The position numbers and the translations under genes were made by a program. A stretch of 14,122 nt of DNA, taken from assembly GCA_903932805.1 (NCBI GenBank), contig CAIZHO010000138.1, positions 1 to 14,122 on the forward strand. Reading direction: 5' to 3'. The notes beneath the pieces were generated by a model, which saw only the letters and a list, made by a program, of their open reading frames with translations, searched no databases and was not told the DNA's origin. Within the stretch, counting starts at the first letter, position 1. Every line of letters starts with the position of its first letter. Shown here in pieces: positions 1 to 6,882 of this stretch. Origin of the DNA: an uncultured Roseiflexaceae bacterium. GTDB lineage: Bacteria > Chloroflexota > Chloroflexia > Chloroflexales > Roseiflexaceae.

Positions 1-444
1 GCATTCGTCACCACCTGTGTGCCGACCATCATCAATGGTGGGAACGCCGGTAATCGCATCATGGAAGAACTCGTCATGCACTTGGACATCCGACGCGTAC
101 CCAGCGAAACATCTGCTGACGTGCTTGCCAAGGTGTCTGCCTGCTTCCCCGAACACTGCACCGTGAAGCTCATGGGTGATGGCGTCGGTCTCAATACTGA
201 CCAGAACGATCCTGCAGTGCAGCAGTTGGCGACTATCGTGCGCCGTGTCACCGGGTTGCCCGGACATTTCTACCGAGAGCATTTTGGTACAGATGCCCGG
301 TTTTATAGCTCAAAAGGGATCCCAGCAGTCTGCTGTGGACCGATAGGTGCCGGCCTGCACTCTGACGAAGAATGGGTCGATATCGCAAGTCTGGCACAAA
401 CGTATGCGGTATTCAAAGAATTATCGTTGACCTACGCCCGCTAA
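1..444 (+). CDS. M20 family metallopeptidase, C-terminal part (5' end outside window)
   Basis: The reading frame is open from base 1, so this is the last 147 residues of a longer gene (M20 enzymes usually have about 370-450). The family are zinc-dependent amidohydrolases and peptidases such as ArgE, DapE and carboxypeptidase G2. The visible part begins in the dimerisation domain, with the TIINGGNAGNRI stretch followed by MHLDIRRVP, the usual 'DIR..P' strand. It then returns to the catalytic domain: GTDARFYSSKGIPAVCCGP, then a GAGLHSDEEWVD segment whose His is the conserved C-terminal zinc ligand. The N-terminal zinc ligands lie outside the window, so the substrate cannot be judged. The next gene starts 25 nt downstream on the same strand, suggesting co-transcription with the isomerase and dehydrogenase. 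An internal GTG at 19 lies inside the domain and is not a real start. Confidence 0.85.
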   Translation, partial: AFVTTCVPTIINGGNAGNRIMEELVMHLDIRRVPSETSADVLAKVSACFPEHCTVKLMGDGVGLNTDQNDPAVQQLATIVRRVTGLPGHFYREHFGTDARFYSSKGIPAVCCGPIGAGLHSDEEWVDIASLAQTYAVFKELSLTYAR

Positions 445-450
445 TCGACC

Positions 451-462
451 GGGAAGAGAGAG
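451..462 (+). promoter_or_regulatory. Ribosome binding site of the isomerase gene
   Basis: The purine-rich run GGGAAGAGAGAG lies just upstream of the ATG at 470 and supports that start. No promoter is visible in the 25-nt gap, so the gene is probably read from upstream. Confidence 0.5.
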
Positions 463-469
463 CGTCACC

Positions 470-1348
470 ATGACTGAATGGTTGATTGGATGCGGGCAGA
501 TTACCTGGCCGCGCGATGTTTCGGAAGAGCTCATCCTTGCGGAAATCGCATCGGCCGGTTATGCAGGAGCACCGATTGGCCCTAAGCCTGCCACGAGTGC
601 CGAAGACCGGCTTGCACTTTGGCATCGCTCTGGATTAGCACCCGCCCCTGGGTACATCGGTGCCGATTTTTGGGATCCCCGCAAATATGCTGCAATTATT
701 GCGCAAGCAACCTCGTATGCGCAGTTTGCCAGCGAGGTAGGCGTGACCGCGTGCTATGTGGCAGCGAATGTGGATAACACCAAGCTGGTGAATGGCCGTA
801 CAAGGATGCAAGCTGCGGGGCACGTCACCGCTGCAGATGGCCTCTCTGACGCAGAGTGGGACCAGTTTATTGAAACCATCACCGAGGTCGGCACAATCAT
901 GCGGGCGCATGGGGTGACAGCGGCTTTTCATAATCATGTCGGCAGTTTCGTCGAGACGCGTACCGAACTCGATCGATTGATGGACGCCGTTGCACCAGAC
1001 GTGTTGGCATTGGGGCCAGATACGGGGCATATGGCATGGGCAGGCGATGATCCCGTCGCAATGGTCCAGGCGTATGCACCACGTATCCGTACGATGCATC
1101 TGAAAGATGTCAATGCCGCGGCCGCAGCCAAAGCACGTGCAGACCGCACCGACTACCGCGGTGCCGAGCGTTACGGGGTCTGGACCGAGCTCGGACAGGG
1201 TTCGGTCGACTTCCCGACTATTTTTGCTACCCTCAGAGCGGCACAATTTGCAGGATGGCTCATCGTCGAAACAGACGTCACCCAGCTGGAGTCGCCATTG
1301 GCAAGTGCCCTGCAAAGCCGTGCATATTTGCGTTCGGTGGGGCTATAG
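470..1348 (+). CDS. Sugar phosphate isomerase/epimerase, IolE (inosose dehydratase)-like
   Basis: This 292-residue protein belongs to the xylose-isomerase-like TIM-barrel family (AP endonuclease 2 fold). The family includes inosose dehydratase IolE, hydroxypyruvate isomerase and several 3-keto-sugar epimerases. The start LIGCGQITWPRDV followed by AEIASAGYAGAP resembles the IolE N-terminus. Probable metal and substrate residues are visible: HNH at 154-156 with E162, PDTGH at 183-187, MHLKD at 209-213, a GAERYGVWTELGQG segment near 231-244, and E267 in the last strand. Length is normal for the family. It sits 30 nt before a Gfo/Idh/MocA dehydrogenase, and this pairing is common in inositol and modified-sugar catabolism, where the dehydrogenase makes a keto sugar for the isomerase or dehydratase. 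The exact substrate cannot be read from the sequence. No other iol genes are in the window, so I give no symbol. Confidence 0.85.
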   Translation: MTEWLIGCGQITWPRDVSEELILAEIASAGYAGAPIGPKPATSAEDRLALWHRSGLAPAPGYIGADFWDPRKYAAIIAQATSYAQFASEVGVTACYVAANVDNTKLVNGRTRMQAAGHVTAADGLSDAEWDQFIETITEVGTIMRAHGVTAAFHNHVGSFVETRTELDRLMDAVAPDVLALGPDTGHMAWAGDDPVAMVQAYAPRIRTMHLKDVNAAAAAKARADRTDYRGAERYGVWTELGQGSVDFPTIFATLRAAQFAGWLIVETDVTQLESPLASALQSRAYLRSVGL

Positions 1349-1363
1349 GATTCGCACACGAGA

Positions 1364-1370
1364 TCAAAGG
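1364..1370 (+). promoter_or_regulatory. Ribosome binding site of the Gfo/Idh/MocA gene
   Basis: AAAGGAG lies a few bases before the ATG at 1379 and is close to the consensus Shine-Dalgarno sequence, fixing that start. The 30-nt gap has no evident promoter. Confidence 0.65.
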
Positions 1371-1378
1371 AGATCACC

Positions 1379-2410
1379 ATGTCGTATCGCGTAGGAATCA
1401 TTGGGTGTGGTCGGCCGTGGAAGAGTGAAGGAGCAACTGGGTTCGGCATGTCACATCAGCATGCATTTGGCTACAAAGCCAGTGGGCACGCCACGATTGT
1501 CGCCCTTGCAGACGTCGTACGGGCAAATGCCGAGGCTTTCGCCGCCATTCATGGTGGTGCCGATGGCATTTATACCGATTACCACGAGATGCTTGCCAAA
1601 GCCAATCTCGATATTGTCAGCATTGCGACGTGGCCACACATGCATGCAGACATGGTTATTGCTGCGGCAAATGCCGGTGTCAAAGCAATCCACTGCGAAA
1701 AACCCATGGCCCCGACCTACGGCGAGTGCAAAGCAATGGTCGCAGCCTGCGAGGCAAATGGCGTGCAACTGACTTTCAACCATCAGCGGCGCTTTGGGAC
1801 GCCGTTCCGCGCTGCCAAAGCACTCCTCGACAGTGGGCGTATCGGTACGCTCGAGCGTATCGAAGCAACCTGCGACAACATGTACGACTGGGGCACCCAC
1901 TGGTTCGATATGGCCTGTTACTTCAATAATGAATGTGACGCCGATTGGGTATTGGGACAGGTCGATTTGCGTGACCCACAGACGGTGTTTGGAGTCGCAA
2001 TCGAAAAACACGGTGTGAGCTTCACGCACTTCAAAAACGGTGTCACCCTGCTCCTGAGCACTGGCTATCAAGCAGGCCCACGGTTTGGCTTGCGTATGAT
2101 CGGGAGTGACGGCATCATCGATGTCGGAGTTGACGACAAGACACACCTCAGGGTCAAAGGCAAAGGGGATGCAGCGTGGGCCATCATCGCCGACACCGAG
2201 GGATTGCATGGCAACGATAATGTCGAACGCTGTGTCATCGATCTGGTCGACGCGTTACGCACCGGCAGGGAACCAGAGTTGTCTGGTCGGCGTGCGTTGC
2301 GGGCGAGCGAGTTGATTTTTGCGACATACGAGTCTGCGCGGACTCGTGGCCGTATCGATCTACCGCTCAAGAGCACCGATTCGGCACTGCTGAGCATGCT
2401 GGGCAAGTAA
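1379..2410 (+). CDS. Gfo/Idh/MocA family NAD(P)-dependent sugar dehydrogenase
   Basis: This 343-residue oxidoreductase has an N-terminal Rossmann fold that begins VGIIGCG at residues 5-11. The conserved HCEKPMA motif is at 105-111; its Lys is a family catalytic and cofactor-contact residue. NHQRRF at 134-139 and the GTHWFD active-site motif at 172-177 mark the C-terminal substrate domain. The family oxidises or reduces a hydroxyl of sugars, inositols or their derivatives. The glycine-rich loop is unusual: after GCG there is a longer RPWKSEGATGFGMSHQHA segment where most relatives go straight to 'G..H...'. I have the impression that this variant recurs in a subgroup of the family, but I could not check it. 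The gene is second after the IolE-like isomerase and is followed at once by an intrinsic terminator, so it closes the operon. The substrate is unknown. Confidence 0.88.
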   Translation: MSYRVGIIGCGRPWKSEGATGFGMSHQHAFGYKASGHATIVALADVVRANAEAFAAIHGGADGIYTDYHEMLAKANLDIVSIATWPHMHADMVIAAANAGVKAIHCEKPMAPTYGECKAMVAACEANGVQLTFNHQRRFGTPFRAAKALLDSGRIGTLERIEATCDNMYDWGTHWFDMACYFNNECDADWVLGQVDLRDPQTVFGVAIEKHGVSFTHFKNGVTLLLSTGYQAGPRFGLRMIGSDGIIDVGVDDKTHLRVKGKGDAAWAIIADTEGLHGNDNVERCVIDLVDALRTGREPELSGRRALRASELIFATYESARTRGRIDLPLKSTDSALLSMLGK

Positions 2411-2423
2411 TCTCGATCACGCA

Positions 2424-2458
2424 CCCCCTGATTGCCTGTGGCAATCAGGGGGTTTCTT
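2424..2458 (+). terminator. Intrinsic terminator after the dehydrogenase operon
   Basis: A perfect 13-bp stem pairs CCCCCTGATTGCC (2424-2436) with GGCAATCAGGGGG (2440-2452). The loop is the 3-nt TGT and the stem is followed by TTTCTT. It begins 13 nt after the dehydrogenase stop codon. On the minus strand the stem is followed by TGCGTGATCG with no T-run, so it is directional and serves the plus-strand operon. Confidence 0.88.
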
Positions 2459-2479
2459 GATGTATCTCGCAATTGTCTG

Positions 2480-2504
2480 CGGTATGGTTGGTTACCGGTA
2501 TGGT
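2480..2504. repeat. Short 9-bp direct repeat in the convergent intergenic region
   Basis: CGGTATGGT occurs at 2480-2488 and again at 2496-2504, 16 bp centre to centre. It lies between the terminator and the end of the minus-strand glycosyltransferase. It could be chance or a half-site pair; nothing else in the 120-nt gap explains it. Confidence 0.3.
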
Positions 2505-2530
2505 GCTTCGGTCGAAGTCGTTCGTTGCAG

Positions 2531-3577
2531 CTACCCTTTTTCTGCCGTGTTCAATAACGTCGTACAGACATGTTCCCAGGTGATGTGATCGACCGTTTCT
2601 GGCCCGTGCCCACCAAGCCGTGCAGCTTCGAGCGGGTCAGATGCGAGTCGGTCGAGTGCGGTGGCGATATGAGCCGCGCTCGGATCGCAGACAATGCCAT
2701 TGTGTCCGTCGCGGACGAACTCGAGTGTGCCGCCAGCGTCGCTGGTCGTCACGACCGCTTTGCGCGCCCGCATCGCCTGGATTGTGGTGAAGCCATAATC
2801 TTCGTCGAATGGCGCATAGTACACCGCTCTCGCACCGGCATACAGCGACATCAATTCGGCTGTCGGCACGAATCCGCGCAATGAAATGCGATCGCTGAGA
2901 CCGTAGTGTGCGATACGCTCGCTCAACCGGTCGCGTTCGGGGCCGGTGCTCGTCAGCACAAACCGGAACGGCACCGTCATGTGGGCAACTGCATCAATGA
3001 GCAAATCTATCCGCTTGGCTGCATCGAGTCGTGCGTCTGACAGGATGTAGTCACCATATTCGCTGTGAGTCAACAGGTCGGTGTAGGCGCTCGGGGGCGC
3101 TAATGGCGTGCAATCGACGAAATTGTAGCGCTTGGCGCGCCGTGCCACGTTTGCCGAAATGGCATACAACGCCTGTGCTTCGTGTAACGCAGCAGTATCT
3201 GCCTGGATGAGGGCATCTCGGATGCCGCGATCTTCTGCGGTATTGACAAAATCCGAGAAATTCCCACCGTACCAGTCATAGGCCTGTCGGTGCTGATGCA
3301 CCAGCCAGACGATTTTGCGGCGATGGGTCACGAAATACGATGGGAATTTGGTCGCAATGACAAGGTCCACCGGCACGCCATCGACTTCGTTGAGGTCAAT
3401 CATCCGCCATGCCAAGATACTGTCGAGCAGATGCTGATGGGGTTGCCACCGATACGGCAGGCTGACGATATCGACGACGTGGCCGCGGCTCCGCAATGCA
3501 TCACGCAGACCTTCGACGAGCAACTCGGCGCCGCCACGGACAAATGGTACTTGGGCTGTGCAGATGATGATGCGCAT
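2531..3577 (-). CDS. Glycosyltransferase family 4 (GT-B fold), EX7Q variant
   Basis: This 348-residue protein looks like a cytoplasmic, retaining GT-B glycosyltransferase that moves a sugar from a nucleotide-sugar donor to a glycan or lipid acceptor. The N-terminal acceptor domain begins MRIIICTAQVPFVRGGAE, with the glycine-rich RGGAE loop. The donor domain shows a LSDARLDAAKRIDLLIDA segment at about 179-196, including the conserved K189 of the 'R...KR' phosphate-binding region. DEDYGFTTIQAM lies at about 258-269. In GT4 this last motif is normally E-x7-E; here E259 is kept but the second position is Q267, which is odd. SDAGGTLEFVRDGHNG follows as in active members. The start is 5 nt after the stop of the upstream glycosyltransferase, with no clear Shine-Dalgarno sequence. 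It is the last gene of a three-gene operon. No T-rich terminator for this strand is seen downstream. Confidence 0.88.
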   Translation of the reverse strand: MRIIICTAQVPFVRGGAELLVEGLRDALRSRGHVVDIVSLPYRWQPHQHLLDSILAWRMIDLNEVDGVPVDLVIATKFPSYFVTHRRKIVWLVHQHRQAYDWYGGNFSDFVNTAEDRGIRDALIQADTAALHEAQALYAISANVARRAKRYNFVDCTPLAPPSAYTDLLTHSEYGDYILSDARLDAAKRIDLLIDAVAHMTVPFRFVLTSTGPERDRLSERIAHYGLSDRISLRGFVPTAELMSLYAGARAVYYAPFDEDYGFTTIQAMRARKAVVTTSDAGGTLEFVRDGHNGIVCDPSAAHIATALDRLASDPLEAARLGGHGPETVDHITWEHVCTTLLNTAEKG

Positions 3578-3582
3578 AGTGG

Positions 3583-4776
3583 CTACGTACCCAACACTGC
3601 GGCCACGACACGTGTCGCTACATCGGGCCAGCGGCAGTGTGTGTGGACGTATGATTGCCCAGATGCACCGAAGGTAGCGGCGATGTCCGGGTGTTCGAGG
3701 AGGATGTCGAGGGCTGCAGCGAAGCTTGCAAAGTCAGCGAAATCGAGTCCACCGCGGGCTTCTGCAATAGCACCTGCTGTCACCGCACAGGTACGATTGA
3801 CCAACGCAGGACGACCTTGGAGCCATGCTTCCATCAGGACAAAGGCAAAACTCTCTTGGGTGCCAGCATGCACAAAGACGTCCGCGGCTGCAAACGCGTT
3901 GGCTTTGTCTTGTTCGGTCAAAAATCCGACATCGCGGACAAACACCTGCTGATACGAGGTGAGTTCGATTGGGTCACGGCCAGACAATACGAGTGTGATG
4001 AGTCGACCGCGCCGCAAGATGTATTCTTGGACGTACCGGATAAGGAGCGGGACGTTTTTGGTGACATCGCGCCGCCCTGCAAAAAAGAGCATCGGTGTGG
4101 TGATATTGAAGTCAGCGCGGAAGGCAGCAGCGTCGCCGGTGACCGTCAGGTCAATTCCCAATCGTGAGAGGACAACACGCTCCGGTGGGAGGTCGTACTG
4201 ACGCACCAAAAAGTCACGTTCTTGGGAGCTATTGGCAAGCAGTGTTTGGGCGTGTTGAATTTGCCAGCGCGAGAGGGTGTGGTACGCATAGGGCTCGTCG
4301 TGCATACACGGCAACAGATAGGTTTGTTCGGGGACCAACATGCCACCCCATACGCTGATGGGTAACGGATACGGCACAAAGATGTAGCGACGCTCAGCCG
4401 CCTGGTCGACCAATGCCGCCAACAGATCATCCGAGTGGACCAGCGTCGACAGCACCCGCAGTTCGCGCCGGGGCGGATTGAGCTGCTTGAGGGTGCGTTG
4501 GACCAGTGGATGACGAGCTGCAACAGCGGGAACTGCACTGTCTTCGAGTTCCGGACTCACCGCAAATCGGTGCACCGGCACCCCGGCATCGGTACTCGCT
4601 CCGACCGGGTAATGGGGTGCGCGTGGTGCAAATGCGTCGCGGGCAGTCGTGGTCCAGACCTCGACAGGAACGCCTAGTGCAGCAATGGATTGGGCCAGAC
4701 GGCGCGCAGCCACCTCGGCACCGCCGGCTGTGTCGGGACCGAACCAGGTGCTGACAATGGTGAGTTTAGGCGTCAT
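3583..4776 (-). CDS. Glycosyltransferase family 4 (GT-B fold)
   Basis: This 397-residue protein begins TIVSTWFGPDTAGGAEVAAR, with the AGGAE glycine-rich loop and the usual first Rossmann strand of GT4 enzymes. FFAGRRDVTKNVPLLI at about 231-246 holds the phosphate-binding R and K (K240). QESFAFVLMEAW at 307-318 contains an intact E-x7-E (E308 and E316) that contacts the donor sugar. It is probably cytoplasmic and builds a surface polysaccharide or glycolipid. The ATG overlaps the end of the upstream WYINP-protein gene by 11 nt and lacks a clear Shine-Dalgarno sequence, so translation is probably coupled. The downstream glycosyltransferase starts 5 nt after this stop. Its central region has little resemblance to the neighbouring glycosyltransferase, so the two are not recent duplicates. 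Confidence 0.88.
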   Translation of the reverse strand: MTPKLTIVSTWFGPDTAGGAEVAARRLAQSIAALGVPVEVWTTTARDAFAPRAPHYPVGASTDAGVPVHRFAVSPELEDSAVPAVAARHPLVQRTLKQLNPPRRELRVLSTLVHSDDLLAALVDQAAERRYIFVPYPLPISVWGGMLVPEQTYLLPCMHDEPYAYHTLSRWQIQHAQTLLANSSQERDFLVRQYDLPPERVVLSRLGIDLTVTGDAAAFRADFNITTPMLFFAGRRDVTKNVPLLIRYVQEYILRRGRLITLVLSGRDPIELTSYQQVFVRDVGFLTEQDKANAFAAADVFVHAGTQESFAFVLMEAWLQGRPALVNRTCAVTAGAIAEARGGLDFADFASFAAALDILLEHPDIAATFGASGQSYVHTHCRWPDVATRVVAAVLGT

Positions 4777-5515
4777 GGCGGGTACGAATATGATCGAGTG
4801 GCTGTGCTACCCGGAGTGCCACCATGTACGTTGCCAAGTGGACGAGACTGACGTGGATCGCGCGGTTACAGGCGTTCATGTGTTGTGTGACTGGATTGAT
4901 ATACCATTGCAAGAACCGTCGTTGCAGTTTGTGCACGAAATTTGCGAGATGGTCGCTGGGGCGATCGACGGGAAGCGGCCAGTGTGCATGGACGTTGGCA
5001 ATATGTGCCCGATGATCCTCGTCGACGCGTAGGTCGTTTTCCCACATGTCGAATGGGGGCTCGTTCACTGCAAGATGTGCTTGTGCGTGCACTGCGGTTT
5101 CGGCGGTGATTGCGCGATCACTCCGTGGTGCCATTGGGGGTGTTTGTGGCGGTGGTGGTAGTGCCGCGGTTTGCTCTGCAAAGACATCAACCATGAGTCG
5201 CAGAGCGCGCAGGGTTGCGTCGTTGAATGCGTTCTGCTGTTCGACAATGGGGTTTATATACCAGCGCAACAAGCGGCGGGTTACTTTCTGTAGGGCGGCG
5301 ACGATACGTCCGCCCAGCCCAACCCCTTGGATGGGCCAATGGGCGCTGATGACGCGCGTCAGCTCGACTTCGTGCAGTGCTTCGTGGAGGACGCGCAGTT
5401 CTTCACGCGTCAAAGCACTGGTGCTCCCCGATTGGGTTGCGTTGGTGTGAATACGGCGCTGGAGTTCAGACAAAAGCGCTGCCACATCGAGAGCGGTGTG
5501 TGCCGGCTGCGTCAT
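4766..5515 (-). CDS. Small protein with two tandem WYINP modules, glycan-operon associated
   Basis: This 249-residue protein has no enzyme motif I recognise. It carries two copies of one module. Copy A runs from HWP at residue 59 through RRLLRWYINPIVEQQNAFN, with WYINP at 85-89. Copy B runs from HWP at 178 through RRFLQWYINPVTQHMNACN, with WYINP at 204-208. HWP, WYINP and both following Asn residues are offset by exactly 119 residues, so the copies align without gaps. A proline-rich linker (PPPPQTPPM, about 120-128) lies between them. The basic-aromatic WY.NP..QQN.FN motif is familiar to me as an accessory helix in methyltransferases and glycosyltransferases of polysaccharide clusters, where it may dock to membrane or complex; that role is inference. 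The ATG at 5515 is chosen for its TGAGG site. A longer form would run into purD. It is first in an operon with two glycosyltransferases. Confidence 0.75.
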   Translation of the reverse strand: MTQPAHTALDVAALLSELQRRIHTNATQSGSTSALTREELRVLHEALHEVELTRVISAHWPIQGVGLGGRIVAALQKVTRRLLRWYINPIVEQQNAFNDATLRALRLMVDVFAEQTAALPPPPQTPPMAPRSDRAITAETAVHAQAHLAVNEPPFDMWENDLRVDEDHRAHIANVHAHWPLPVDRPSDHLANFVHKLQRRFLQWYINPVTQHMNACNRAIHVSLVHLATYMVALRVAQPLDHIRTRHDA

Positions 5516-5520
5516 ACATA

Positions 5521-5525
5521 CCTCA
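5521..5525 (-). promoter_or_regulatory. Ribosome binding site deciding the WYINP-protein start
   Basis: On the minus strand TGAGG precedes the ATG at 5515 by 5 nt (TGAGGTATGTATG). The same frame stays open upstream to 5764, so this site, together with the divergent promoters upstream, decides the start. Confidence 0.65.
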
Positions 5526-5548
5526 TGGATTCTGGACTGTTGTGCGTT

Positions 5549-5557
5549 ATTGTAGCA
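5549..5557 (-). promoter_or_regulatory. Candidate extended -10 promoter for the glycan operon
   Basis: The minus strand reads TGCTACAAT, an extended -10 (TGnTACAAT), about 34 nt before the ATG at 5515. I found no good -35 hexamer at 16-18 bp upstream, which is tolerable for extended -10 promoters. It would drive the WYINP protein and the two glycosyltransferases. Confidence 0.45.
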
Positions 5558-5597
5558 TAGTGCATTTGTGGCACTGCGTCGTGCGGAGGTCGCGGTG

Positions 5598-5603
5598 TAT
5601 AAT
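5598..5603 (+). promoter_or_regulatory. Candidate -10 box for purD-purN
   Basis: A perfect TATAAT lies 34 nt before the purD ATG. The bases 16-18 bp upstream do not resemble TTGACA, so the promoter may be weak or need an activator. It faces away from the minus-strand promoter at 5549-5557; the two -10 boxes are about 44 bp apart. Confidence 0.5.
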
Positions 5604-5606
5604 GCC

Positions 5607-5620
5607 GTATCGGTCGATAC
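5607..5620. promoter_or_regulatory. Inverted repeat in the purD leader, possible operator or hairpin
   Basis: GTATCGGTCGATAC is a 6+2+6 inverted repeat (GTATCG, GT, CGATAC). It starts 3 nt after the TATAAT box and covers the expected transcription start. It could bind a regulator or form a small 5' RNA hairpin just before the Shine-Dalgarno sequence at 5624-5630. It does not resemble the purine riboswitch. Confidence 0.35.
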
Positions 5621-5623
5621 GAA

Positions 5624-5630
5624 TGAGGAA
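5624..5630 (+). promoter_or_regulatory. Ribosome binding site of purD
   Basis: TGAGGAA lies 7 nt before the ATG at 5638 and supports that start over the in-frame codons further upstream. Confidence 0.65.
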
Positions 5631-5637
5631 TTCACGC

Positions 5638-6882
5638 ATGCGTGTACTGTTGCTCGGGAGTGGTGGACGTGAGCACGCGCTGGCACGGGTAATTGCTGCG
5701 TCACCGTTTTTGGATCAGTTGACCATCGCCCCTGGCAATCCGGGCATGGCCGGCTTGGGGACATTCATCCACGCGCCGACCCTTCCCGATGTGCTGGCGT
5801 GGCTAACCACCAACCCGGTCGAACTCGTCGTGATTGGGCCCGAAGCACCACTCGCTGCAGGGTGGGCAGATGCTATCCGTGCTACGGGTGTGGCGGTGTT
5901 TGGACCGTCACAACAAGCCGCTCGTCTCGAGAGCAGCAAAGCGTTCGCCAAAAGTGTGATGCAACATGTGCAGGTGCCGACTGCCCGCTACAAGGTATTT
6001 GCGCGTGCTGACGACGCAATTGCGTTTGTCCAGAACAGCGAGCTTGCGTGGGTAGTAAAAGCCGATGGACTTGCAGCAGGCAAAGGGGTCATCGTTGCCG
6101 AATCTGTCGCCGAAACCATCGCAGCAATCGCAAGCATCACCGATATTCCCGCTGGACACCAGATCCTCCTCGAAGAACGCCTGTCAGGGCCCGAAGTCTC
6201 CCTTATCGCGATTTGTGATGGCGAACGGTATAGTGTGTTGCCGACCGCACGCGATCACAAGCGTCTCTATGATGATGATCGCGGCCCCAACACGGGCGGT
6301 ATGGGTACCATCGCTCCTCTACATGCCATGAATCACCACACCGCCAAGCAACTCGCCGAACTCGTTATCAAGCCGGTGCTCGATTTCATGCGGCTCCATG
6401 ATATGCCGTTTGTCGGTGCTCTGTATGCTGGTGTGATGTTGACCGAGGACGGTCCCAAAGTTATCGAATACAATGCCCGCTTTGGTGACCCCGAAACCCA
6501 GGTGATTTTGCCCCTCGTCGATGGTGATGTGCTCAAGGCACTCTCGGATGCAGCCCATGGTCGCCTCGACCCCGATGTCCTTGGCTGGCAGCAGGGTGCC
6601 GCTGCGTGCGTCGTGGTGGCGAGTCACGGCTATCCCGACAGCCCCCGTCATGGCGATCCGATACGCATCGATGCACAGCTCCCGGCGGGGGGAATGGTGC
6701 TCCATGCCGGGACCGTCTTACGCGACGGTCAGCTCGTCAGCAACGGTGGGCGCGTATTGAACGCAGTAGGCGTCGGCGCAACGCATGCCGAAGCACTCAA
6801 GGTAGCCTATGCTGTGGTCGACTGTATTGCTCTTGCTGGCATGCAGTATCGACTCGACATTGGTCAGTCGGAGTTACCATGA
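5638..6882 (+). CDS. purD: Phosphoribosylamine-glycine ligase (GAR synthetase)
   Basis: PurD joins glycine to 5-phosphoribosylamine with ATP, the second step of de novo purine synthesis, in the cytoplasm. The 414-residue length is typical. The N-terminal domain starts [13 protein letters not shown]. The ATP-grasp part shows [13 protein letters not shown] (139-151), [14 protein letters not shown] (177-190), [18 protein letters not shown] (207-224) and [12 protein letters not shown] (277-288); the last holds metal-binding Glu and Asn residues. All expected motifs are intact. The start at 5638 matches the family N-terminus and has a good Shine-Dalgarno sequence; in-frame sequence upstream is not PurD-like. 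It overlaps purN by 4 nt. The rest of the pur pathway is not in the window. Confidence 0.97.
   Translation: MRVLLLGSGGREHALARVIAASPFLDQLTIAPGNPGMAGLGTFIHAPTLPDVLAWLTTNPVELVVIGPEAPLAAGWADAIRATGVAVFGPSQQAARLESSKAFAKSVMQHVQVPTARYKVFARADDAIAFVQNSELAWVVKADGLAAGKGVIVAESVAETIAAIASITDIPAGHQILLEERLSGPEVSLIAICDGERYSVLPTARDHKRLYDDDRGPNTGGMGTIAPLHAMNHHTAKQLAELVIKPVLDFMRLHDMPFVGALYAGVMLTEDGPKVIEYNARFGDPETQVILPLVDGDVLKALSDAAHGRLDPDVLGWQQGAAACVVVASHGYPDSPRHGDPIRIDAQLPAGGMVLHAGTVLRDGQLVSNGGRVLNAVGVGATHAEALKVAYAVVDCIALAGMQYRLDIGQSELP

Noticed and set aside
635..1315. Long minus-strand open frame (226 codons) opposite the isomerase gene
   Set aside because: It lies wholly antisense to a gene with clear family motifs, has no recognisable domain or Shine-Dalgarno sequence, and its composition fits a codon-complement shadow.
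1451..2209. Minus-strand open frame (252 codons) opposite the Gfo/Idh/MocA gene
   Set aside because: Antisense shadow of a well-supported gene, with Cys/His-rich composition and no domain pattern.
2506..2517. Small hairpin CTTCG-GT-CGAAG as terminator of the minus-strand glycan operon
   Set aside because: The stem is only 5 bp with a 2-nt loop and there is no T-run after it on the minus strand.
3290..3952. Plus-strand open frame (220 codons) across the two glycosyltransferases
   Set aside because: It reads antisense through conserved GT4 motifs and across their junction; no independent support.
5377..5637. Upstream in-frame start for purD
   Set aside because: The added residues are not PurD-like, run antisense through the WYINP gene, and the ATG at 5638 matches the family start with TGAGGAA before it.
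5516..5764. Longer N-terminus for the WYINP protein, starting at 5764
   Set aside because: It would overlap the purD start and both candidate promoters; the added 83 residues are low-complexity-looking with no domain, and the ATG at 5515 has a good TGAGG site.
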